The notes: generated by a model not told the origin, from the sequence alone. A stretch of DNA of 64,000 nt from Heloderma charlesbogerti (GCA_026122225.1 JANEZZ010001479.1:62001-126000), one strand, 5' to 3'; shown: positions 49,420 to 60,425, counted from the first letter of the stretch. Translations and numbers: made by a program.

Positions 49420-52400
49420 CCCCCTTCATGGATCACTGCCTTGTTGTTGCGAAGGGGCTTGTGAAGCCATAAGCTATGCTGTGCAGGGCCACCCAAGACG
49501 GACAGGTCATGGCTGAGAGTTCTGACAAAATGTGGTCCACTGGAGAAGGAAATGGCAACCCACTCCAGTATTCTTGCCAAGAAAACCCCATGGAACGTAT
49601 CACAAGGCTAAAAGAGATGACGCCGGAAGATGAGCCCCTCGGGTCGGAAGGTGTCCAATATACTACTGGGGAAGAGCAGAGGGAATTTCCAAGTAGCGCC
49701 AGAAAGTGAAGCGGCTGGGCCAAAGCCAAAAGGACACTCAGCTGTGGATGTGTCTGGTGGTGAAAAGAAAGTCTGATGCTGTAAAGAACAATATTGTTTA
49801 GGAACCTGGAATGTAAGGTCAATGAATCAAGGTAAGCTGGAGGTGGTCAAACATAAGATGGCAAGATTGAACTGCAACATCTTGGGAATCAGCGAACTAA
49901 AATGGACAAGCATGGGCGAATTTAATTCAGGTGACCATTATATCTACTACTGTGGGCAAGAATCCCTTAGAAGAAATGGAGTAGCACTCATCGTCAACAA
50001 AAGGGTGGGAAAAGCAGTACTGGGGTACAATCTCAAAAACGATAGAATGGTCTCAGTACGAATCCAAGGCAAACCATTCAACATCACAGTAATTCAATTC
50101 TATGCCCCAACCACTGAGGCTGAAGAAGCTGAGGTTGATCGGTTCTATGGAGACCTACAACACCTTCTAGAACTAACACCAAAACAAGATGTCCTCTTCA
50201 TCATAGGGGATTGGAACGCTAAAGTAGGAAGTCAAGAAATCACCAGGATAACAGGCAAGCATGGCCTTGGTGTACAAAATGAAGCAGGACAAAGGCTAAT
50301 AGAGTTTTGCCAAGAAAACACGCTGATCATAGCAAACACTCTTTTCCAACAGCACAAGAGGCGACTCTACACATGGACATCACCAGGTGGTCAATATCGA
50401 AATGAGATTGATTATGTACTTTGCAGCCAAAGATGGAGAAGCTCCATACAGTCAGTAAAAACAAGACCTGGAGCTGACCGTGGCTCAGATCATGAGCTGC
50501 TTCTTGCAAAATTTCGGCTTAAATTGAAGAACGTAGGGAAAACTACTAAACCATTCAGGTATGACCTCAATCATATCCCTTATGAATATACAGTGGAGGT
50601 GATGAATACATTTCAAGGATTAGACCTGATAGACAGAGTGCCTGAGGAACTATGGACAGAGGTCTGTAACATTGTTCAGGAGGCAGCAACTCAATCCATC
50701 CCAAAGAAAAAGAAATGCAAGAAAGCCAAGTGGCTGTCTGATGAGGCTTTACAAGTAGCTGAGGCAAGAAGGGAAGCGAAAAGCAAGGGAGAAAGGGGAA
50801 GATATACCCAACTGAATGCAGAGTTCCAGAGCATAGCAAGGAGAGTCAAGAAGGCCTTCTTAAATGAACAATGCAAAGAAATGGAGGAAAACAGTAGAAT
50901 GGGAAAGACTAGAGATCCCTTCAAGAAAATCGGAGATCTCAAGGAAACGTTTTGTGCAAAGATGGGCATGATAAAGGACAAAGAAGGCAGGGACCTAACA
51001 GGAGCAGATGAGATTAAGAAGAGGTGGAAAGAAGACACAGAAGAACTATACAGGAAAGATCTGAATGTCCCTGACAGCCATGATAGTGCGGTCACTGAAC
51101 TTGAGCTGGACATCCTCGAGAGTGAAGTCAAGTGGGCCTTAGGAAGCATTACTAACAACAAAGCTAGCGGAGATGACAGTATTCCAGCTGAGCTATTTAA
51201 GGTCCTAAAAGATGATGCTATTAAAGTGCTGCACTCAATATGCCAACACATTTGGAACACTCAGGAGTGGCCACAAGACTGGAAAAGGTCAGTTTACATT
51301 CCAATTCCAAAGAAGGGCAACGCCAAAGAGTGTTCCAACTACCGTACAATTGCGCTCATTTCACATGCCAGCAAGGTTATGCTCAAAATCCTACAAGCTA
51401 GGCTTCAGCAGCATGTGAACCGAGAACTACCGGAAGTACAAGCTGGGTTCCGAAGAGGCAGAGGAACTAGAGATCAAATCGTCAACGTTCGCTGGATCAT
51501 GGAGAAAGCAAGAGAATTCCAGAAAAATGTCTATTTCTGGTTCATTGACTATGCTAAAGCCTTTGATGGTGTGGATCACAACAAACTGTGGCAAATTCTT
51601 AAAGAGATGGGAGTACCAGACCACCTTACCTGTCTCCTGAGAAACCTGTACGAGGGTCAAGAAGCAACAGTAAGAACCAGACATGGAACAACCGATTGGT
51701 TCAAAATTGGGAAAGGAGTATGACAAGGCTGCATATTGTCACCCTGCTTATTTAACTTATATGCAGAGTACATCATGAGAAACGCCGGGTTGGATGAATC
51801 ACAGGTCGGAATTAAGATTGCCAGGAGAATGATCAACAACCTCAGATACGCAGACGATACCACCCTAATGGCAGAAAGCAAAGAGGATCTAAAGAGCCTC
51901 TTGTTGAGGGTGAAAGTGGAGAGTGCAAAAGCTGGTTTGAAACTCAACATTCAAAAAACGAAGATCATGGCATCTGGCCCCATCACTTCCTGGCATACAG
52001 AAGGGGAAGAAATGGAAGCAGTGACAGATTTTATTTTCTTGGGCTCCGAGATCACCACAGATGGTGACTGTAGCCATGAAATTAAAAGACGTTTGCTCCT
52101 TGGGAGGAAAGCTATGGCAAACCTAGACAGCTTAGCAAGAAGTAGAGACATCACCTTGCCGACAAAGGTCTGCATAATCGAAGCTATGGTTTTCCCAGTA
52201 GCAACGTACGGCTGTGAGAGATGGACTATAAGGAAGGCTGAGTGCCAAAGCATTGATGCTTTTGAACTGTGGTGCTGGAGAAGACTCTTGCGAGTCCCCT
52301 GGACTGCAAGGAGGTCAGATCAGTCCATGCTAAAGGAAATCAACCCTGACTGCTCATTGGAAGGACAGATGCTGAAGCTGAAGCTCAAATATTTTGGCCA

Positions 52401-52634
52401 CCTAATGCGAAGAGAAAACTCCCTGGAAAAGACCCTGATGCTGGGAAAGACTGAAGGCAAAAGGAGAAGGGGACGGCAGAGGATGAGATGGCTAGATAGC
52501 ATCACCGGTGCAATGAATATGGACTTGAGCACACTCTGGGAGAGAGTGCAGGACAGGAAGGCCTGGCGTGCTCTGGTCCATGGGGTCACGAAGAGTCGGA
52601 CACGACTTAACGACTGAACAACAACAACAACAAC
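49420..52634 (+). mobile_element. BovB: full-length BovB (RTE-clade) LINE, inactivated
   Basis: 3215 bp starting CCCCCTTCATGGATCACTGC and ending GACTGAACAACAACAACAAC. It is flanked by the exact 8-bp repeat AGTCCAAA (49412-49419 and 52635-52642). Full length and almost collinear with the minus-strand copy at 16388-19607. Confidence 0.95.
49476..52617 (+). pseudogene. BovB endonuclease-reverse transcriptase, three disabling changes
   Basis: Compared with the intact frame at 16398-19541, this copy has a 2-bp deletion near 49706, a TGA at 49774-49776 and a TGA at 51721-51723. Both stops replace CGA (arginine) codons, as expected from CpG deamination. Between stops the endonuclease (ISELKW, IGDWNAKVG, SDH) and reverse transcriptase (FIDYAKAFD, then YADD after the second stop) sequences are well kept. 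It cannot supply its own protein, but its RNA could in principle be used by the intact copy's protein. Confidence 0.93.
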
Positions 52635-52649
52635 AGTCCAAAACATCTG

Positions 52650-52797
52650 AAGGGCATAAGACTGGCAGAAAGTAGATCTCCAGGTGTTTTGGACTTCAGC
52701 CCCCAGCATTCCTGGTCATTGGCCATGCTGGCTGGGGTGGGTGGGAGTTGAAGTCTAAAACGTCTGGAGATCTACTTTCTGCCCACCCCTGTTCTAG
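52650..52797. repeat. palindromic element nested at the end of copy 5
   Basis: GCAGAAAGTAGATCTCCAGG is mirrored by CTGGAGATCTACTTTCTGCC, with GGTGTTTTGGACTTCAGCCC and GAAGTCTAAAACGTCTGGAG as inner arms. Confidence 0.8.
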
Positions 52798-52874
52798 AGG
52801 CCCCAGCTCATCGTGTTGCAGACGTCGCTGTTGCTGCACTTAGAGGGTGTGGTCCCAGGGCCTGGTCTGGAGGT

Positions 52875-53013
52875 GCATGAGGCGGCCACCTTGCTGAAGC
52901 TAAGCAGATCTGGATGTGGTCAGTGCTTGGAGGGGAGACCACCTGGGAACCCCATGGAGCTGCCTTAGTTCCATGATGGAAGAAAGGTGCGATATAAATG
53001 TAACAAATAATAA
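52875..53013 (+). mobile_element. 5S-rRNA-derived SINE with TATAAATG tail
   Basis: GAAGCTAAGCAGATCTGGAT, then TGGTCAGTGCTTGG and GGGGAGACCACCTGGGAACC, follow the internal promoter (boxes A and C) of vertebrate 5S rRNA with several substitutions. After it come a short unique part and GAAAGGTGCGATATAAATGT plus AATA units, close to the Sauria SINE tail. Confidence 0.78.
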
Positions 53014-53063
53014 TAGGCACAGTTGGGACATGCTTTCCTGTCTCCTCTTAGTCAGGTATTCCA

Positions 53064-53171
<108 letters not shown>

Positions 53172-53353
53172 GCAATGTAATGTAATGTGAAATTGTAAGG
53201 TGCAATTGCAATTGTAATGTGAAACATGTAAGTGCAATATATTGCAATTGTAACATGCAATATATAATGTGAAACTACAGCCTGTGAGTTCTACATTTCT
53301 TTAAAGTCTGTCTTCCATGTCTTCCTGTCTCCTCTTAGTCATGTATATCAAAC
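53172..53353. other. short repeats of TGTAATGTGAAA and GCAATTG motifs
   Basis: GTAATGTGAAA, TGCAATTGCAATTG and GCAATATATTGCAATTG recur between the two microsatellites. No gene. Confidence 0.5.
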
Positions 53354-53401
53354 TATGTATGTATGTATGTATGTATGTATGTATGTATGTATGTATGTAT
53401 T
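53354..53401 (+). repeat. (TATG)n microsatellite
   Basis: About 11 uninterrupted TATG units. Confidence 0.97.
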
Positions 53402-53985
53402 ACATTTCTATACTGCTCAATAGCTGAAGCTCTCTGAGCTCATCTGAGAAGCCAGTAGTCTGTTTAATTAAGCACCAAATCAGGGGAAATGATGGAACTG
53501 CCATTCCAGGTCAGGATACTAACAAAAAACCAATCCTTTTTTTTATTAGTATAGCTTTTATTAGTATAGCTTTTGCAATGCCAGGTACAAAAATAAGCCA
53601 ATACTAGACCCGGGTGTGAGCGCCTGTATCTCCCTCCTAAGGCGAGAGACATCAAGAGAGAAGCTCCGTGGCAATCCATACTTCACCCTTCCATTTAGAT
53701 TGATTAATTGACCTTTAAACATGTACCCAGAAAATAAATTGCTCAATAAAATAAATTATCCAGTGCTTTGTTGCTCTCAAAATCCACTTTTACTTGAGAA
53801 GGGGCTAATGAAGCATGGAAAGCATTGAAGAAATGACTAATGAAGGGAACAAACCTAATAAAGAATAATTGATTAGTCATTTGAAAAAGCCACAGGGCTG
53901 CACAGCAAAGCTGGCCTCCAACAGAAGGATAAACAGGGGCACTTCTGCTACTCAGTGATACTAGTGTAGCATATAACCAACTCCT
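53402..53985. other. unassigned sequence
   Basis: No gene or repeat family recognised; contains a direct duplication of TATAGCTTTTATTAGTATAGC near 53551-53575. Confidence 0.35.
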
Positions 53986-54050
53986 ATCTGTCCATCCATC
54001 CATCCATCCATCCATCCATCCATCCATCCATCATCTCTCTCTCTCCATCC

Positions 54051-54091
<41 letters not shown>

Positions 54092-54934
54092 CATCCATCA
54101 TCATCATCATCTCTCTCTCTCTTTCTCTCTCCATCCATATCTGTCTGTCTGTCCGTCTGTCCATCCATCCATCATCCATCCATCCATCCATCCATCCATC
54201 CATCCATCCATCCATCCATCATCTCTCTCTCTCTCTCCATCCATATCTGTCTGTCTGCCTGTCTGTCTGCCTGTCTGTCTATCTATCTATCTAGCCATCC
54301 ATCATCATCATCATCTCTCTCTCTCTTTCTCTGTCCATCCATATCTGTCTGTCTGTCCATCTGTCCATCCGTCCGTCCATCATCCATCCATCCATCCATC
54401 CATCATCTCTCTCTCTCTCTCCATCCGTATCTGTCTGTCTGTCCGTCTGTCCATCCGTCCATCCATCATCTCTCTCTCTCTCTCCATCCATATCTGTCTG
54501 TCCGTCTGTCCATCCGTCCATCCATCATCCATCCATCCATCCATCCATCCATCATCTCTCTCTCTCTCTCCATCCATATCTGTCTGTCTGTCTGTCTGCC
54601 TGTCTGTCTATCTATCTATCTATCTATCTATCCATCCATCATCATCATCATCTCTCTCTCTCTTTCTCTGTCCATCCATATCTGTCTGTCTGTCCATCTG
54701 TCCATCCGTCCGTCCATCATCCATCCATCCATCCATCCATCCATCCATCCATCATCTCTCTCTCTCTCTCCATCCGTATCTGTCTGTCCGTCCATCCATC
54801 CATCCATCCATCCATCCATCCATCCATCCTCTCTCTCTCTCTTTATCCATCCATCCATCCATCCATCCATCCATCCATCTCTGCCTGCCTGCCTGCCTGC
54901 CTGCCTGCCTATCTATCTATCATCATCCATCCAT

Positions 54935-54965
<31 letters not shown>

Positions 54966-54982
54966 CCCCCTTGCCATCCATC

Positions 54983-55050
<68 letters not shown>
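53986..55050 (-). repeat. 1.07-kb compound GATA/GACA/GGAT array with higher-order units
   Basis: On the plus strand blocks of CATC, TATC, TGTC, GCCT and TC alternate. A longer unit (CATCATCATCATC, then TC run, TTTCTC, TCCATCCATATCTGTCTG) recurs near 54096, 54300 and 54637, so whole blocks were duplicated. It ends in about 20 TATC units. Open frames on the minus strand (repeating MDGW or TDRQ) are artefacts. GATA/GACA arrays are the Bkm-type repeats known from snakes and other reptiles. Confidence 0.95.
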
Positions 55051-55051
<1 letters not shown>

Positions 55052-55399
55052 ATCATCTAATCCTCCACCTACTGACCAACCTACTTACCTACTTGTCTCT
55101 TGATTTTGTTTTAGCCAATTGAAGTTCTTCAGGTAAGTTGCAGAGCCATGCAAAAAGCAAATGTGAGGTGGTGGGTGGTGCTGGACAAAGCCAGAAGTCC
55201 AAGCTGGCGGAGGTCTTGGTCCAGAGAATCAGCCAGATAGGAAGCTTGCGGAAGGATGGACGGCTACCTGGCAGATGAGTTGTTCCAACATCCTCCATTC
55301 AACAACTGAGCCATCAATGTCAGTTGCTAGGCCAAGGTATTGGGTCCAGCATTTTTTGGCACTTTCAGGGCCAGGGGGATAGCATCCTCCCCATGGACT
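55051..55399. other. unassigned sequence
   Basis: No gene or repeat family recognised. Confidence 0.35.
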
Positions 55400-55662
55400 G
55401 TATAAATCTTCAGGTGGGGATGTTGCAGCACAAATTCATGGAGGATCAGGCTGTCAGTGGCTACTAGTTCTGATGGCTGTATGCTACCTCCAGTATCAGA
55501 GGCAGTATGCCTCTGTACACCAGTTGCTGGGGAACATGGGCAGGAGGGTGCTGTTGCACTCATGCCCTGCATGTGGGCTTCCCGAAAGCAGCTGGTTGGT
55601 GAATAGAATGCTGGACTGGATGGACTCTTGGTCTGATCCAGCAGGGCTCCTCTCATGTTCTT
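55400..55662 (+). mobile_element. CR1-group LINE, second subfamily, 3' fragment
   Basis: TTCATGGAGGATCAGGCTGT, GCTACCTCCAGTATCAGAGG, ACACCAGTTGCTGGGGAACA and GCAGGGCTCCTCTCATGTTC. 5'-truncated. Confidence 0.85.
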
Positions 55663-56239
55663 GCGTTCTCTTTTGTATAGGGATCAACTCAAATTTTGAT
55701 GAGGTGGCCACACAGCAACATCTCAAGGGGCGTTCCAGCCCCTCTTTTTGAAGGAGAGGATAGCCGGGTTGCTGAGCACAGCCAAGCCACCTCCTACAGA
55801 AGCATCTTGACATTTTTTTCTAGAGAGAAGAAAAGGTAAGGAAAAACCCTCAGCAACTTCATAGGAATTTAAGTCCACTCCTTCACCCAAAAGTGCTACC
55901 ACTTCCACCCCTTTCAATTTCACCCTTATAAACTTCATGGGTAAGGCAGGATTCACGATCATGGAATCACTGTAAGCTGAACTCACTTACAGAGCACTTT
56001 ATTGACCTTCATGCTCAATGTGCAAAGGTCTGACTGACAGCCTGGAGTGTGGGAATGTTGGGGGACAGGGCTTACATGTGCACCCATATCCACACTTTTG
56101 CCCTACATATGAGCAGGTGAATGCCTGCATTGGGCTTTTGTCATGTACAGATATGCAAGTCACATGCTGGATCAGTTCTCTGTGGGGGCCCCTTCTGTTG
56201 TGCTTGAGGCAAGCAGTTTAGGGCTCGTAGAGCTCAAGG
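55663..56239. other. unassigned sequence
   Basis: No recognised feature. Confidence 0.35.
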
Positions 56240-56259
56240 GGGCCTTGAAGGCCAACTAA

Positions 56260-56725
56260 CATAGGGGCCCTTTTTGGGCCATGGGTATATTTGCCAATTT
56301 GAGAAACTGTCCTGAGCACCAGCACAAAATGGCTGCCTTGGGAGGTGTGGCAAAGGAGAAGTAACGTGCCAAAAAAGATGTAGAATCATACAATCATAGA
56401 ACAGTAGGGTTGGAAGGGGCCTACAAGGCCATCGAGTCCAACCCCCTGCTCAATGCAGGAATCCAAGTCAGAGCATCCCTGACAGATGGCTGTCCAGCCT
56501 CGTCTTGAAGGCAAAGATGGGGGTCTGAGCCCCAACACATGAAACAACCCCTTTGAACCGACAGTTTTCAGCACCAACAGAAACCTATTTCACAGCAATC
56601 CCAGGTGCTCGTAAGAAAATGGGTTAATTTGAAACAAATTGGCAGGGGTTGGGCACCTTGGTGGGCCCCAAGGAAGGTGTCCGGAGGCACATGAGTGACC
56701 ACAGGAACCATGTTGCCTACCCCGG
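56260..56725 (+). mobile_element. decayed hAT-type element related to 15254, interrupted by CR1
   Basis: TAGGGGCCCTTTTTGGGCC, GGGTATATTTGCCAATTTGA and GAGCACCAGCACAAAATGGC parallel the left end of 15254-16143. The right part GGGCACCTTGGTGGGCCCC and GTTGCCTACCCCGG suggests the far end. Flanks are not matched. Confidence 0.5.
56381..56512 (-). mobile_element. CR1 LINE 3' end with 7-bp flanking repeat
   Basis: TAGAATCATACAATCATAGA through CTGTCCAGCCTCGTCTTGAA. AAAGATG lies on both sides (56374-56380 and 56513-56519), which marks a short, heavily 5'-truncated insertion. Confidence 0.85.
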
Positions 56726-57333
56726 ACTGCTTCCTCAGAACCCAAAGGAATGGGAGGGAGAGGCTGTTTGCTGTTTTAGGACTGAGGAGTCTTCTGTCTC
56801 CCGGAGTAGTTCTTTCCTAGGATCTGAGGGCTTGCAGGAAGGAAACTCAACTGTTTGGGGAACTGGATACATCTATGGCCAAGGCTAGGGCTTTTTCTCA
56901 AGACCCCCCTGCCTGACAGTTGGAGATTTCAATACCTCCCATGTTCTGTCACCAGATCCCACCTGAAACAGCTGCTTCCACATGGGGGTGGGTCTGATGG
57001 GATTTGTAGTCTGTAAAGGAACCTGTCCAGCTGAGATATGGGGGAGGAATGATCACTGCCACTCACAAGAAGCTCCTGGTCATGGGAGCAGCCTGAGGGT
57101 GCCGTCGGGTTTGTGATTCAGGGGGACCCCATCCCGAAGCCCTCCTGCAAGCTGCTGCTGAAGAACACACCTCCATGGATTCATTTACCCAAGAGGAGGC
57201 AGAGAAACCACCAAAATCTCTACATCACCCCTCATCAAAGCTCAGGATCACCAGTTTTCTGGCATCCTTGGAGGCTGGTGGTTCCCCTCTCCAGAAAGTG
57301 TTTTTCACTTCCCGCCACCCACATTTGCTTCTA
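56726..57333. other. unassigned sequence
   Basis: No repeat or gene recognised. Confidence 0.35.
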
Positions 57334-57787
57334 ATCAAAGCTATGGTTTTCCCAGTAGTAATGTATGGCTGTGAGAGCTGGACTATAAGGAAGGCTGAGC
57401 GCCGAAGAATTGATGCTTTCGAACTGTGGTGCTGGAGAAGACTCTTAGGAGTCCCCTGGACTGCAAGGAGCTCCAATCAGTCAATCCTAAAGGAAATCAA
57501 CCCTGAGTGCTCATTGGAAGGACAGATGCTGAAACTGAAGCTCAAATATTTTGGCCACCTAATGCGAAGAGAAAAGTCACTGGAAAAGACCCTGATGCTG
57601 GGAAGGATTGAAGGCAAAAGGAGAAGGGGACGGCAGAGGATGAAATGGCTAGATAGCATCACCGATGCAATGAACATGAACTTGAGCACGCTCTGGGAGA
57701 GAGTGGAGGACAGGAAGGCCTGGCGTGCTATGGTTCACGGGGTCACGAAGAGTCGGACATGACTGAACGACTGAACAACAACAACAC
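57334..57787 (+). mobile_element. BovB: BovB LINE, 5'-truncated 3' fragment
   Basis: Only the last 450 bp are present, from CTAATCAAAGCTATGGTTTT to GACTGAACAACAACAACA. The translated C-terminus (VMYGCESWTIRKAERRRIDA; WCWRRLL) is still open to TGA at 57760-57762. It has no endonuclease or catalytic reverse transcriptase motif. The open frame begins upstream in unrelated sequence at 57175. Confidence 0.92.
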
Positions 57788-58204
57788 CCCAAGCTCTCAG
57801 TGGGCATGCCACGAGGCTAACCAGCATTGTTAGAGTGAGGCCCTTGGTATCCAAACATGACCACTGTAGTTATGACTGGAGCATCCCCTACGGAGCCAAG
57901 CTTGAGAAGGACGCCTCCTATTTCAGACCTCAGTAGGTACTGGACCACAGATACTTTGCTGGCTTCTTAGCCTTCGTCTGGAATGCAGATTCTCTGTCCA
58001 AGGTGCAATTCTGTCCCTGCCTTCCTGGACTCCTGGCTCAGTTGTGCCATGCTCTTTCCTACCTGTACATATCTAAACCAGCCTGGACTACAGGGTCTCT
58101 CAAGAGCCATGCCCCGCAATGGGCAGTGGTGGCTACTCTGCCAGCCTCCGCTTCCAACTGGATAGGGACTGTCCCTTTATGTAGCTCTGGGAGCCCAAGA
58201 TAAG
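57788..58204. other. unassigned sequence
   Basis: No recognised feature. Confidence 0.35.
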
Positions 58205-58510
58205 AACATCAGCACATAAGAAGAGCCCTGCCGGATCAGACCCAGGGTCCATCTAGCCCAGCATTCTCTTCCCACAGTGGCCAACCAGCTGCCAACGGGA
58301 AACCCACAAGCAGGACACAAGTGCAACAGCACCCTCCCACCCATGTTCCCCAGCAACTGGTGTACATGGGCTCACTGCCTCTGGTACTGGAAATAGCGCA
58401 TAGCCATCAGGACTAGTAGCCATTGATAGCCTTCTCTTCCAGGAATGTGTCCACCCCCCTTTTAAAGCCATCCAAATTGGTGGCCATCACCACATCCTGT
58501 GGTATGGGTT
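58205..58510 (-). mobile_element. CR1-group LINE, second subfamily, 3' end, minus strand
   Basis: AACATCAGCACATAAGAAGA and GGTCCATCTAGCCCAGCATT are the inverted end; CCCAGCAACTGGTGTACATG and GGTGGCCATCACCACATCCT the interior. Confidence 0.85.
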
Positions 58511-58659
58511 ACAAACCTGCAAAATAGAGGCGCACGGAAGAGATACGGTGACTGGTCCGGGAACACCTATTGCAGTGATGAAACTGAGGGTGTCTGGACC
58601 TGATCTGTGCCTAGGGGGGTGCAAGGGAGCCACTACCTTGAGTCTTCGAAAACAGACTC

Positions 58660-58837
58660 AAAACCCTCTTCTTGGGGGTGTGTGTGTGTGTGTGTATTGC
58701 AAATGGGTTCTTGAAATTCTCCACCCTTGGGAGGGAGGCACTATTTTACTGACTTCCTCCAGGAGAGGAGAAATTCTTGGGGGTGGCCATCACCATTAGC
58801 AGTGGTAGCAGCACAACCATTTTTTGGGGGGTAAGTT
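58660..58837. repeat. unclassified dispersed repeat, member 3, with (TG)n
   Basis: A TG run at about 58679-58695, then CCACCCTTGGGAGGGAGGCA and AGGAGAGGAGAAATTCTTGG resemble 47580-47640. Confidence 0.45.
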
Positions 58838-60119
58838 CATAGAATCATAGAATCATAGGGTTGGAAGGGGCCTAAAAGGCCATCGGGTCCAACCCTCTGC
58901 TCAATGCAGGAATCCAAGTCAGAGCATCCCTGATAGAAGGCTGTCCAGCCTCACCTTGAACGCCTCCAGTGTGGGAGAGCCCTCCACCTCCCTTGGTCAT
59001 GGGTTCCATTGTCGTATTGCTCCAACAGTTAGGAAGTTTCTCCTGATGTTCAGCCAGAATCTGGCTTCCTGGAACTTGAGCCCATGATTCTGTGTCCTGC
59101 ACTCTGGGATGATCGAGAAGAGATCCTGGCCTTCCTCTCTGGGACCACCTTTCAAGGACTTGAAGAGCACTGTCCTATCTCCCCTCAGTCTTCTCTTCTC
59201 AAGGCTAAACATGCCCAGTTCTTTCAGTCTCTCCTCACAGGGCTTTGTTTCCAGTCCCCTGATTATCTTTGTTGCCCTCCTCTGAACCCTCTCCAGTTTG
59301 TCTGCATCCTTCTTCAAGTGTGGTGCCCAGAACTGGACACAGTACTCCAGATGAGGCCTAACCAGTGCTGAGTAGAGGGGAACTAGTACTTCCCTGGATT
59401 TGGAAGCTAGACTTCTATTAATGCAGCCCAAAATGGCATTTGCCTTTTTTGCAGCCACAGCACATTGTTGGCTCATATTCAGCTTGTGATCGACAACAAT
59501 TCCAAGATCTTTCTTGCTTGTAGTGTTGTTGAGCCACCTATCCCCTATCTTGTAACTGTGCATTTGGTTTCTTTTTCCTAGGTGCAGAACTTGGCATTTA
59601 TCGCTATTAAATGTCATTCTGTGTTTTCTGCCCAGCACTCCAGTCTATCAAGATCCCTTTGAATTTTGTTTCTTCCAAAGTATTAGCTATCCCACCCAAT
59701 TTTGTGTCATCTGCAAATGTGATCAGCATTCCCTGCACCTTCTCTTCCAAGTCATTAATAACAATGTTGAAGAGCACCGGGCCCAGGACTGAGTCCTGTG
59801 GTACCCCACTCGTTACCTCTCCCCAGTTTGAGAAGGTCCCATTGATCAGCACTCTTGGAGTCCGATTCTGTAGCCAACTGTGGATCCACCGGATCGTTGT
59901 TTCATCTAGCGCACTTTCAGCTAGTTTGCTCATCAGGATATCATGGGGCACATTGTCGAAAGCTTTGCTGAAGTTGAGGTATATTATGTCTACAGCATTC
60001 CCACAGTCCACAAGGGAGGTTACTTGATCAACAAATGAGATCAGATTCAAAATGAGATCAGCAGTTGTTTCTGCTGCTGTGTTGGCAGCCTGACCCCCAT
60101 TTTGCATCCCCCACAACAC
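58838..60119 (-). mobile_element. CR1 LINE, longest copy in the window, reverse transcriptase remnant
   Basis: 1.28 kb on the minus strand, 5'-truncated. The upstream part translates to reverse transcriptase motifs: YLNFSKAFDNVPH, TSGVPQDSVLGPVLFN and TFADDTKL (FADD box). A frame change near 59610-59640 leads to MTFNSDKCQVLHLG, SRPHLEYC-type RPHLEYCVQFWAPHLKKDAD and KELGMFSLEKRRLRGDR. The 3' end lies at 58838 (inverted GAATCATAGAATCATAGGGT). The missing 5' part (endonuclease) and the frameshift make it dead. Confidence 0.92.
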
Positions 60120-60139
60120 CCTGATCTCGTGATCACCTG

Positions 60140-60305
60140 ATGTGACGCGCCCAATCTTGTCTGATCTCAGAAGCTAAGCAGGGTCAGCCCTGGTTAGTAC
60201 TTGGGTGGGAGACCGCCTGGGAATCAGGCTTCCTGCATGGAGCAGGGGGTTGGACTCGATGGTCTTGTAGGCACCTTCCCACCCTATGATTCTATGATTC
60301 TATTC
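60140..60305 (+). mobile_element. 5S-rRNA-derived head joined to a CR1 3' tail
   Basis: CCAATCTTGTCTGATCTCAG, AAGCTAAGCAGGGTCAGCCC, TGGTTAGTACTTGGGTGGGA and GACCGCCTGGGAA follow vertebrate 5S rRNA closely, including the internal promoter. At 60220 the sequence switches to CR1 3' end (CCTGCATGGAGCAGGGGGTT, GGACTCGATGGTCTTGTAGG, ATGATTCTATGATTCTATTC). The join makes a SINE-like unit with its own promoter and a tail CR1 machinery could use. It is not a functional 5S gene: the 3' third is absent. Confidence 0.82.
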
Positions 60306-60309
60306 TGGG

Positions 60310-60421
60310 GCTGGGGCAGGATAGCAGCTACCATAAAAATGGTGGAGAATCTCTGGAGACAACTCTGTGAAGTGCCTACCCAGCATGATGGTGAGAAAAA
60401 AAGTCTTAGCAGAAATTTTGA

Positions 60422-60425
<4 letters not shown>
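60310..60425. repeat. unclassified dispersed repeat, member 4
   Basis: ACCATAAAAATGGTGGAGAA and GGAGACAACTCTGTGAAGTG match 47740-47790. Confidence 0.5.

Noticed and set aside
54291..54870. Repeating aspartate/arginine/tryptophan frames on the minus strand
   Set aside because: They are translations of tetranucleotide repeats.
53986..55050. Proof of a W or Z chromosome origin
   Set aside because: GATA/GACA arrays also occur on autosomes; location cannot be decided from sequence alone.
60140..60225. Functional 5S rRNA gene
   Set aside because: The 3' third of 5S rRNA is missing and replaced by CR1 sequence; no T-run terminator follows.
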